DNA of 7,179 nucleotides from Rhodospirillales bacterium (GTDB lineage: Bacteria > Pseudomonadota > Alphaproteobacteria > Acetobacterales > Acetobacteraceae). Within the stretch, counting starts at the first letter, position 1; each line of letters opens with the position of its first letter. A program made the translations under genes and the position numbers. Below the pieces are notes generated by a model. That model was not told where the DNA came from, ran no database searches, and saw only the letters and a list, made by a program, of their open reading frames with translations. The DNA lies in the NCBI GenBank assembly GCA_018971455.1, contig JAGXAV010000098.1, positions 1 to 7,179 of the forward strand, written 5' to 3'. This document shows, one piece after another, positions 1-7,179 of the stretch.

Positions 1-240
1 CTCGCCCCGGGCGGCACGCTGGTGATCGTCGATCTCGCCGCCCATGATCGCGCCGAGGGCATGGCCCGCCTCGCCCATCGCTGGCCCGGCTTCGACGACG
101 CCACCATCACCGGCCTGCTCGGGGCCGCCGGCCTGGTGCCCGCCGTCCGCGTGGCGGTGCCCGGCACGATGCAGGTCTGCCTGTGGTCGGCCCGCCGCGC
201 CCCCGCCCCGGCCGCCGCCCGGCTGGAGACCGTGCGATGA
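1..240 (+). CDS. C-terminal part of a SAM-dependent methyltransferase-like protein, probably an ArsR-methyltransferase fusion regulator (5' end outside window)
   Basis: The frame is open from base 1 and gives 79 residues before TGA at 238-240; the true start lies upstream of the window. The visible part begins LAPGGTLVIVDLAAHD, which is the beta-strand 4/5 signature of class I SAM methyltransferases (L.PGG.L.I.D). It continues with an AHRWPGF segment, a short helix (DDATITGLLGAAGL) and a final strand ending QVCLWSARR. This tail matches the pattern I know from alphaproteobacterial proteins with an N-terminal ArsR helix-turn-helix and a C-terminal methyltransferase domain (HAHRRLGF...W...AGL...LW.ARR). 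The HTH part is not in the window, so the regulator role is inferred. A stand-alone methyltransferase is the alternative. The stop overlaps the metH start in ATGA, so the two are translated as a coupled pair. That supports a link to methionine/SAM metabolism, where ArsR-type regulators sensing S-adenosylhomocysteine are known in some Proteobacteria. The last dozen residues are Ala/Pro/Arg-rich and probably disordered. Confidence 0.72.
   Translation, partial: LAPGGTLVIVDLAAHDRAEGMARLAHRWPGFDDATITGLLGAAGLVPAVRVAVPGTMQVCLWSARRAPAPAAARLETVR
225..228 (+). promoter_or_regulatory. Shine-Dalgarno site of metH
   Basis: GGAG lies 8 bases upstream of the ATG at 237, inside the last codons of the preceding gene. 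It supports ATG 237 as the metH start rather than the upstream in-frame GTG/ATG-type codons such as the one at 183. Those would add an Arg/Pro-rich extension with no counterpart in methionine synthases. Confidence 0.6.
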
Positions 241-3200
241 GCCGCCCCAGCCTGCTCGACGCGCTGCGCGAGCGCGTGCTGCTGTGCGATGGCGGCATGG
301 GCAGCCGCGTGCAGGCCCTCAACCTCGATGTCGCGAAGGATTACTGGGACCGCGAGAACTGCACCGACGTGCTCAACCTCTCGCGCCCCGACCTCGTGCG
401 CGACATCCATCGCGGCTATTTCGAAGCCGGCGCCGACATGGTCGAGACCAACAGCTTCGGCGCCTCGCCCGTCACCCTGGCCGAGTTCGACCTTGCCGAG
501 CGCGCCTTCGAAATCAACAAGCGCGCCGGAGAACTGGCCCGCGAGGCCGCCGAGGGCTTCACCGATGGCCGCCATCGCTGGGTTCTCGGCAGCATCGGCC
601 CCGGCACCAAGCTGCCGAGCCTGGGCAACATCGCCTACGACCCGCTGGAGGACGCGCTCGCCGAGCAGAGCCGCGGGCTGATCGCCGGCGGCGTCGATGC
701 CATCCTCATCGAGACCTGCCAGGACACGCTGCAGATCAAGGCCGCGGTGAACGGCGTCAAGCGCGCCCGTGCCGCCGCCGGCACCGCGACGCCGATCTTC
801 GTGCAGGTGACGGTGGAGACCACCGGCACGCTCCTGGTCGGCCCCGACATCGCCGCCGCCGCCACCGTGGTGCACGGGCTCGACGTGCCGCTGCTCGGCC
901 TGAACTGCGCCACCGGCCCGCAGGAAATGGCCGAGCATCTGCGCTGGCTCGCCGCCAACTGGCCCGGCCTGCTCTCCGTTCAGCCCAATGCGGGCCTGCC
1001 AGAACTCGTCGATGGCGCCACGCATTATCCGCTGGGTGCGGCCGAGATGGCGAGCTGGATGGAACGCTTCGTCATCGAGGACGGCGTCAACCTCATCGGC
1101 GGCTGCTGCGGCACCTCGGTCGAGCACATCGCCGCCCTCGACGCCATGTTGCGCCGGCACGACGCCTTCCGCCCCGCCCCGGTGGCGCGCCGGCCGGTCT
1201 GGGTGCCGTCGGTCGCCAGCCTCTATCAGCAGGTGCCGCTGCGCCAGGAGAACAGCTATTTCTCCATCGGCGAGCGCTGCAACGCCAACGGCTCCAAGAA
1301 ATGGCGCGAGCTGCAGGAGAAGGGCGATTGGGACGGCTGCGTCTCGGTCGGCCGCGAGCAGATCGCCGAGGGCTCCAACAGCCTGGACATCTGCACCGCC
1401 TTCGTCGGCCGCGACGAGGTGGCCGAGATGGACGAGGTGATCCGCCGCTTCACCTCCTCGGTCAACTCGCCGCTGGTGATCGACAGCACCGAGACCAACG
1501 TCATCGCCAGCGCGCTCAAGCTGCATGGCGGCAAGCCGATCATCAACTCGATCAATTTCGAGGATGGCGAGCAGGCCGCCCATGAGCGGCTGATTCTGGC
1601 GCGGCGCTTCGGCGCGGCGGTGATCGCGCTGACCATCGACGAGGCCGGGATGGCCAAATCGCCCGAGGACAAGCTGCGGATCGCCACGCGCCTGGTCGCG
1701 TTCGCCTGCGGGACGCACGGGCTCCCGCAATCGGACCTGATGATCGACCCGCTGACCTTCACCATCGCCACCGGCAACGAGGATGACCGCAAGCTCGGGC
1801 TCTGGACGCTCGAGGGCATCCGCCTGATCCGCGAGCGCTTTCCCGATATCCAGATCATCCTCGGCCTGTCCAACATCAGCTTCGGCCTCAACCCGGCCGC
1901 CCGCGCCGTGCTGAACAGCGTGTTCCTCGACCACGCGGTGCGCGCCGGCATGACCGGCGCCATCGTGCACGTCTCGAAGATCCGCCCGCTGCACCAGATC
2001 GCCCCCGAGGAGCTGAAGGTCGCCGAGGACCTCATCTTCGACCGCCGGGCCGAGGGCTACGACCCCTTGCAGCGCATGCTGGAGCTCTTCGCCGACCGCA
2101 AACTCGCCGACGCCGTCAAGAAGACGCGCGCCGAAACCGTCGAGGGCCGCCTCAAGGACCGCATCGTCGATGGCGACCGCAAGGGACTCGGCGACGAGCT
2201 CGACGCCGCATTGCTGGTCCACCGGCCGCTCGACATCATCAACAACATCCTGCTCGACGGCATGAAGGTGGTCGGCGAGCTGTTCGGTGCGGGCAAGATG
2301 CAGCTGCCCTTCGTGCTGCAGAGCGCGGAGACCATGAAGGCCGCCGTCGCCCATCTCGAACCGCACATGGAGCGGGTGGAGGGCCAGGAGAAGGGCACCA
2401 TCGTGCTCGCCACGGTGAAGGGCGATGTGCACGACATCGGCAAGAACCTGGTGGACATCATCCTCACCAACAATGGCTACCGCGTCGTCAATCTCGGCAT
2501 CAAGGTGCCGCTGGCCGACATGGTGGCGGCGGCGCGCGAGCACCGCGCGCACGCCATCGGCATGTCCGGCCTGCTGGTCAAATCCACCGTCGTCATGCGC
2601 GAGAATCTCGAGGAGATGTCGCGCCAGGGCGTCGATGTGCCGGTGCTGCTGGGCGGCGCCGCGCTGACCCGCAATTACGTCGAGGACGATTGCGTGCGCG
2701 CCTATGCCTCCGGCCGCGTCGCCTATGCGCGCGACGCCTTCGACGGGCTGCACCTGATGGACAAGGTGACCGGCAACGGCTTCGACGATTACCTCGCCGC
2801 CATCCAGGCCAAGCGCGTCGGCAAGGCGCGCAACACCGCCCGCACGCTGGGCCAGGCCGATGCCAGGGCCTTCCGCCCGGTCGATGTGCTCGCCGTCCAG
2901 GCGCGCCGCCGCCGGCTCACGCGGGATGTGCCGCCGGTGGTGCCGCCCTTCTGGGGGGCGCGCATGGTCGAGGCGGCGCCGAAGGCCATCGTGCCCTTCG
3001 TCAACGAGCGCAGCCTCTATCAGTTCCAGTGGGGGTTCCGGAAGCAGGGCCGCTCGCTGGACGATTTCCTCGGCTGGGCCAAGCAGGAGCTGCGCCCGGT
3101 GATGAAGCGCATGCTCGCCCTGTGCGAGGCCGAGGACATCCTCAGGCCGCAGGCCATCTACGGCTACTGGAAGGCCGCCGGCCAGGGCAACGAGCTGGTG

Positions 3201-3722
3201 ATCTTCGAGCCGGACGGCGTCACCGAGCTGTGGCGCTTCGCCCTGCCGCGCCAGCCGAAGGAGGATGGCGAGTGCATCGCCGATTTCTTCCGCGACATCG
3301 AGGATGGCGAACGCGACGTGATCGCCCTTCAGGTGGTCACCGTCGGCCAGAAGGCCAGCGACACCGCGCGCGCCTGGTTCGACGACAACCGCTACCAGGA
3401 CTATCTCTACCTGCACGGCCTCTCGGTGGAGATGGCCGAGGCGATGGCCGAATACACCCACAAGCGCATCCGCGCCGAGTGCGGCTTCGCCGCCGAGGAC
3501 GACCGCGACATCGAGCGCATGCTCCAGCAGCATTACCGCGGCAGCCGCTACTCCTTCGGCTACCCCGCCTGCCCCAACCTCGAGGAACAGGTGCCGCTGC
3601 TGCGCCTGCTCGGTGCCGAGCGCATCGGGGTGTCGATCTCCGACGAATGGCAGCTCCACCCGGAGCAATCGACCAGCGCCATCGTGGTGCTCAACCCGAA
3701 GGCCAAATATTTCTCGGTGTGA
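237..3722 (+). CDS. metH: Cobalamin-dependent methionine synthase (5-methyltetrahydrofolate--homocysteine methyltransferase)
   Basis: This cytosolic enzyme moves a methyl group from 5-methyltetrahydrofolate through cobalamin to homocysteine, giving methionine and tetrahydrofolate. It has 1161 residues. Domains in order: homocysteine/zinc barrel (about 1-320) with zinc ligands Cys224 (LNCATGP) and Cys290-Cys291 (GGCCGTS); pterin-binding barrel (about 340-600, from YFSIGERCNANGS, with LDICTAFVGRDE and a conserved IDS); cobalamin cap (about 635-715, GKMQLPFVLQSAE near 686); cobalamin domain (about 716-860) with the cobalt-ligand His732 in DVHDIGKN and SGLLVKS at 777-783; and the AdoMet reactivation domain (about 900-1161) with Glu1068, Arg1104 and GYPACP at 1108-1113. 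All expected key residues are present, so the enzyme should be active and should need B12. It is shorter than E. coli MetH (1227), mainly because it ends at KYFSV and lacks the E. coli C-terminal tail. ATG 237 was chosen for the GGAG site and the ATGA overlap with the upstream gene. No cobalamin riboswitch is visible, because the upstream bases are coding. Confidence 0.97.
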   Translation: MSRPSLLDALRERVLLCDGGMGSRVQALNLDVAKDYWDRENCTDVLNLSRPDLVRDIHRGYFEAGADMVETNSFGASPVTLAEFDLAERAFEINKRAGELAREAAEGFTDGRHRWVLGSIGPGTKLPSLGNIAYDPLEDALAEQSRGLIAGGVDAILIETCQDTLQIKAAVNGVKRARAAAGTATPIFVQVTVETTGTLLVGPDIAAAATVVHGLDVPLLGLNCATGPQEMAEHLRWLAANWPGLLSVQPNAGLPELVDGATHYPLGAAEMASWMERFVIEDGVNLIGGCCGTSVEHIAALDAMLRRHDAFRPAPVARRPVWVPSVASLYQQVPLRQENSYFSIGERCNANGSKKWRELQEKGDWDGCVSVGREQIAEGSNSLDICTAFVGRDEVAEMDEVIRRFTSSVNSPLVIDSTETNVIASALKLHGGKPIINSINFEDGEQAAHERLILARRFGAAVIALTIDEAGMAKSPEDKLRIATRLVAFACGTHGLPQSDLMIDPLTFTIATGNEDDRKLGLWTLEGIRLIRERFPDIQIILGLSNISFGLNPAARAVLNSVFLDHAVRAGMTGAIVHVSKIRPLHQIAPEELKVAEDLIFDRRAEGYDPLQRMLELFADRKLADAVKKTRAETVEGRLKDRIVDGDRKGLGDELDAALLVHRPLDIINNILLDGMKVVGELFGAGKMQLPFVLQSAETMKAAVAHLEPHMERVEGQEKGTIVLATVKGDVHDIGKNLVDIILTNNGYRVVNLGIKVPLADMVAAAREHRAHAIGMSGLLVKSTVVMRENLEEMSRQGVDVPVLLGGAALTRNYVEDDCVRAYASGRVAYARDAFDGLHLMDKVTGNGFDDYLAAIQAKRVGKARNTARTLGQADARAFRPVDVLAVQARRRRLTRDVPPVVPPFWGARMVEAAPKAIVPFVNERSLYQFQWGFRKQGRSLDDFLGWAKQELRPVMKRMLALCEAEDILRPQAIYGYWKAAGQGNELVIFEPDGVTELWRFALPRQPKEDGECIADFFRDIEDGERDVIALQVVTVGQKASDTARAWFDDNRYQDYLYLHGLSVEMAEAMAEYTHKRIRAECGFAAEDDRDIERMLQQHYRGSRYSFGYPACPNLEEQVPLLRLLGAERIGVSISDEWQLHPEQSTSAIVVLNPKAKYFSV

Positions 3723-3771
3723 TTTGCGCCGCGCCGCGCGGCCCCTTAGAACACCGCCCGACCCCGCCCGC

Positions 3772-3776
3772 AGGAA
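3772..3776 (+). promoter_or_regulatory. Shine-Dalgarno site of ettA
   Basis: AGGAA stands 7 bases before the ATG at 3784, within the 61-base gap after metH. It fixes this ATG as the start over the frame extension back into metH. The gap also holds a 10-base GC palindrome at 3733-3742, but I see no convincing -35/-10 promoter pair. Read-through from metH and a separate promoter are both possible. Confidence 0.7.
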
Positions 3777-3783
3777 CCAGACC

Positions 3784-5463
<1,680 letters not shown>

Positions 5464-5495
5464 CCCGCGATGACCCCGGCGGGACTCATCGCGGG
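5464..5495 (+). terminator. Perfect inverted repeat just after ettA, probable terminator or 3'-end hairpin
   Basis: The arms CCCGCGATGA (5464-5473) and TCATCGCGGG (5486-5495) are perfect reverse complements, giving a 10-bp stem with a 12-base loop. Inside the loop, CCC (5475-5477) can pair with GGG (5481-5483). The left arm begins on the base after the ettA TAG stop. No run of T follows the right arm, so it is not a textbook intrinsic terminator. In GC-rich genomes such hairpins can still end transcription or protect a processed 3' end. The symmetry means it could work on either strand. Confidence 0.55.
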
Positions 5496-5566
5496 TCGCC
5501 AGGGCGCGATCAGACGATCGGTCGGAACGTGACGGCGGCGCCCGCGCCTTCCCGTTCCCCCGCCCG

Positions 5567-6067
5567 ATGAACCCGACCTGGACGCAGCGCACCGGGCGGC
5601 TGGTGATGCGGCCGGTGGGGTGGGAAGACCTGGCGGATCTGGTGGCACTGAAGGGCGATCCGCGCGTCTTCGCCGTCATGCTGGGCGGCGTGCGCACGCC
5701 GGTGCAGGTGGCCGAGGAACTGGCGGCGGAGATCGCCTTCTGGGGCGCGCGCGGGTTCGGCATGTGGGCGGTGCGCGGGGCGGAGGGGTTCCTCGGCTAT
5801 GTCGGCCTGCATGAGCGGGCGGACGGGCGCGGCATCGCGCTGCGCTTCGCCTTCGTCGCCGGGGCGCAGGGCCGTGGCTATGCCAGCGAGGCGGGCGGGG
5901 CGGCACTGCGCTTCGGCCATGACCGCGGCGGCCTCGCGCGCATCGTCGCGGTCGCGCGCGCCAGCAACGTCGCCTCGCGCCAGGTGCTGGGCGCGATCGG
6001 CATGACGGAAAGTGCGGCGTTCGACCGCGACGGCGAGCGGATGCTCGAATACCACAGCGTCAGGTGA
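5567..6067 (+). CDS. GNAT family N-acetyltransferase, RimJ/RimL type
   Basis: This is predicted to be a cytosolic enzyme that transfers acetyl from acetyl-CoA to an amine; the substrate (protein N-terminus, small molecule or drug) cannot be told from sequence. The 166-residue length suits a single-domain Acetyltransf_3 protein. The N-terminus (TGRLVMRPVGWEDLADL, 9-25) is the usual first strand and helix of this group. The central LRFAFVAGAQGRGYASEA holds the acetyl-CoA pyrophosphate loop Q-G-R-G-Y-A at 101-106. NVASRQVLGAIGM at 134-146 is the typical C-terminal helix (N..S..VL...G). ATG 5567 is the first in-frame start and leaves the family N-terminus intact. The 20 bases before it are C/T-rich with no Shine-Dalgarno match, so initiation may be leaderless or weak. 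The upstream gap from ettA is 103 bases and contains the hairpin. Its 3' end overlaps the convergent hydrolase gene by 8 bases. Confidence 0.9.
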   Translation: MNPTWTQRTGRLVMRPVGWEDLADLVALKGDPRVFAVMLGGVRTPVQVAEELAAEIAFWGARGFGMWAVRGAEGFLGYVGLHERADGRGIALRFAFVAGAQGRGYASEAGGAALRFGHDRGGLARIVAVARASNVASRQVLGAIGMTESAAFDRDGERMLEYHSVR

Positions 6068-6953
6068 CGGCCGCGCCAAGTTCCAGCAGCGCCGCGATCA
6101 CCGCCTCGGGCGCCTCGCGCGGCAGGAAATGCCCCGCCCCCGGCACCAGCCGGCGCTGATAGGGCCCGGTGAAATCCCGCCGGTGCGGGTCGCTCCCCAC
6201 CGGCGCCGGCCCCACCCCGTCCGTCGCGCCGTCGAGGGCGATGCTCGGCACGCCGATCGGCGGACGGGCGGCGAGGCGCCGCTCGATCTCCTCCAGGGCC
6301 GGATCGCCGGCGACGACGCCGTAGCGGTGACGGTAGGAATGGATCACCACCTCGACATGATCGGGATTGTCCCAGGCCTGCGCGGTCCGCTCGAAACCGG
6401 CGTCGTCGCAGTGCAGGTTGGGCGACCAGAGCCGCCAGAGCGCCCGCGCAAGCGCGCGGCGGTTGCGCGCCAGCCCCGCCCGCCCGCGCTCGGTGTGGAA
6501 ATACCATTGGTACCAGTAGCGATATTCCGCCTCCACGTCGGCGGGCTGCGCCGCGGCGGCGATGTCCTGGATGGTGTAGCCGTTCACGCTCACCAGCGCG
6601 CGCACCCGCGCCGGCCACAGCGCGGCGGCAATGCAGGCCGCCCGCCCGCCCCAGTCATAGCCGGCCAGGCTCGCCCGCGCGATGCCGAGCGCGTCGAGGA
6701 AGTCGCGCAGATCGGCGCCGAGGGCGGCCTGCTGGCCGGAGCGCGGGGTCGCGGGGTCGAGAAACCGCGTGGCGCCGTAGCCGCGCAGCCAGGGCACCAG
6801 CACGCGGCAGCCGGCGGCGGCGAGCGGCGGCGCCACGCCGTCCCAGGCGCGCACATCGTCGGGAAAGCCGTGCAGCAGCACCACCGCCGGCCCGTCCGGC
6901 GGCCCGCTCTCCTCGTAGGCGATCTCCAGCACCGCCGTGCGGACGGTCTTCAC
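6060..6953 (-). CDS. Alpha/beta-fold hydrolase with Asp nucleophile (epoxide hydrolase / haloalkane dehalogenase-like)
   Basis: This is a 297-residue single-domain alpha/beta hydrolase with a cap. The core opens with AVVLLHGFPDD (23-33), whose HGFP is the oxyanion-hole motif. LRGYGATRF follows at 56-64. The nucleophile elbow is AGYDWGG at 97-103 with Asp100 where lipases and esterases carry Ser, and Trp101 beside it. Candidate triad partners are Asp245 (DGATDG) and His275 (GAGHF). The cap region is aromatic (YRYWYQWYF, 144-152) and also has Tyr207 and Tyr211 (SYRHRYG). An Asp nucleophile followed by Trp is typical of epoxide hydrolases and haloalkane dehalogenases. The many cap tyrosines lean toward an epoxide hydrolase-like enzyme, but the substrate is unproven. 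No signal peptide is seen, so it is probably cytosolic. The start is GTG at 6953-6951, sharing GTGA with the stop of the upstream SPFH gene, which suggests translational coupling. No strong Shine-Dalgarno is visible. Confidence 0.88.
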   Translation of the reverse strand: MKTVRTAVLEIAYEESGPPDGPAVVLLHGFPDDVRAWDGVAPPLAAAGCRVLVPWLRGYGATRFLDPATPRSGQQAALGADLRDFLDALGIARASLAGYDWGGRAACIAAALWPARVRALVSVNGYTIQDIAAAAQPADVEAEYRYWYQWYFHTERGRAGLARNRRALARALWRLWSPNLHCDDAGFERTAQAWDNPDHVEVVIHSYRHRYGVVAGDPALEEIERRLAARPPIGVPSIALDGATDGVGPAPVGSDPHRRDFTGPYQRRLVPGAGHFLPREAPEAVIAALLELGAAVT

Positions 6954-7179
6954 GGCGCGCGGCCCGTCGCCTGCTGAAGGGCCACCACCGCGCCCAGCGC
7001 ATCCACCATGTCGGTCGGGATCAGCACCGTGGCGCCGCGATCCTTGTTCATTTCGTACAGCAGGTTCATCTGCCGCAGCCGCAGCGCCGTCGGGTCGCTG
7101 GCGTAGACGCGTGCCGCCTCCACCACCTGCCGCGCGATCTCCTGCTCGGCGGAGGCCAGGGTCACGCGGGCATCCTTCT
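6950..7179 (-). CDS. C-terminal end of an SPFH/Band 7 (slipin/stomatin-like) protein (5' end outside window)
   Basis: The minus-strand frame is open to the window edge, so the start lies beyond it; an internal GTG at 7165-7163 is not the real start. The 75 visible residues run KDARVTLASAEQEIARQVV to QQATGRAP and end with TGA at 6952-6950. The pattern is an Ala/Glu-rich helix followed by LRLRQMNLLYEMNKDRGATVLIPTDMVDALG. This matches the C-terminal part of bacterial slipin/stomatin-like SPFH proteins, where a long coiled helix is followed by LR.MN.LYE..K..G...I.P...VD. Such proteins form large membrane-bound rings or microdomain scaffolds and often pair with NfeD-type proteins. The membrane anchor and SPFH core are not in the window. 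The family call therefore rests on the tail alone, and an HflK/HflC-like or other Band 7 relative is possible. The gene lies directly upstream of, and overlaps, the hydrolase gene. Confidence 0.72.
   Translation of the reverse strand, partial: KDARVTLASAEQEIARQVVEAARVYASDPTALRLRQMNLLYEMNKDRGATVLIPTDMVDALGAVVALQQATGRAP

Noticed and set aside
1..236. Cobalamin or SAM riboswitch upstream of metH
   Set aside because: The bases before metH are coding for the upstream gene and metH begins inside its stop codon, leaving no leader RNA. A riboswitch could only lie outside the window.
44..1585. A 513-codon plus-strand open frame overlapping metH
   Set aside because: It is an Arg/Pro/Ala-rich, low-complexity translation typical of an out-of-frame reading of GC-rich coding DNA, and it overlaps the clearly real metH.
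3733..3742. GC-only palindrome in the metH-ettA gap, considered as a terminator or operator
   Set aside because: A self-complementary GCCGCGCGGC with no loop and no T run is expected by chance at this GC content. I see no further support.
3743..3760. CTTAGAACA stretch considered as a -10 promoter element for ettA
   Set aside because: It is the only AT-richer patch in the gap, but there is no matching -35 hexamer at proper spacing, so a promoter call is not supported.
6012..6977. A 321-codon plus-strand frame opposite the alpha/beta hydrolase
   Set aside because: It is Arg/His/Pro-rich with no motif, while the minus strand encodes a hydrolase with an intact nucleophile elbow and candidate triad.

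Overview
The window is very GC-rich, with strong G/C bias at third codon positions and long antisense shadow frames. The protein sequences look proteobacterial and fit an alphaproteobacterium, possibly Rhodospirillales/Acetobacteraceae; that placement is inferred from sequence style and is not proven. Genes are densely packed and no gene-free stretch exceeds about 105 bases. There are six genes. Two are cut by the window edges.

Plus strand, 1-5463. The window opens inside the last part of a SAM-dependent methyltransferase-like protein, most like the C-terminal half of ArsR-methyltransferase fusion regulators. Its stop codon overlaps the start of metH (ATGA overlap). metH encodes a complete cobalamin-dependent methionine synthase of 1161 residues with all five functional segments. 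After 61 bases comes ettA, a complete ABC-F translation factor of 559 residues with a clear Shine-Dalgarno site. A perfect 10-bp hairpin directly follows its stop and probably ends or trims this transcript.

Plus strand, 5567-6067: a small GNAT N-acetyltransferase of the RimJ/RimL type with no visible Shine-Dalgarno sequence. It ends in an 8-base tail-to-tail overlap with the next gene.

Minus strand, 7179-6060: the C-terminal tail of an SPFH/slipin-type membrane scaffold protein, whose stop overlaps the GTG start of an alpha/beta hydrolase with an aspartate nucleophile (epoxide hydrolase/haloalkane dehalogenase-like). The two are probably co-transcribed.

Functionally, the first two genes point to the methionine/SAM cycle: a possible SAM- or SAH-linked regulator coupled to methionine synthase. 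ettA is a translation housekeeping gene, and the last three are common accessory enzymes or scaffold proteins. I found no mobile element, CRISPR array, RNA gene, phage gene or defence gene, and no evidence for a new system. The findings below are modest observations on gene coupling, subtype and signals.
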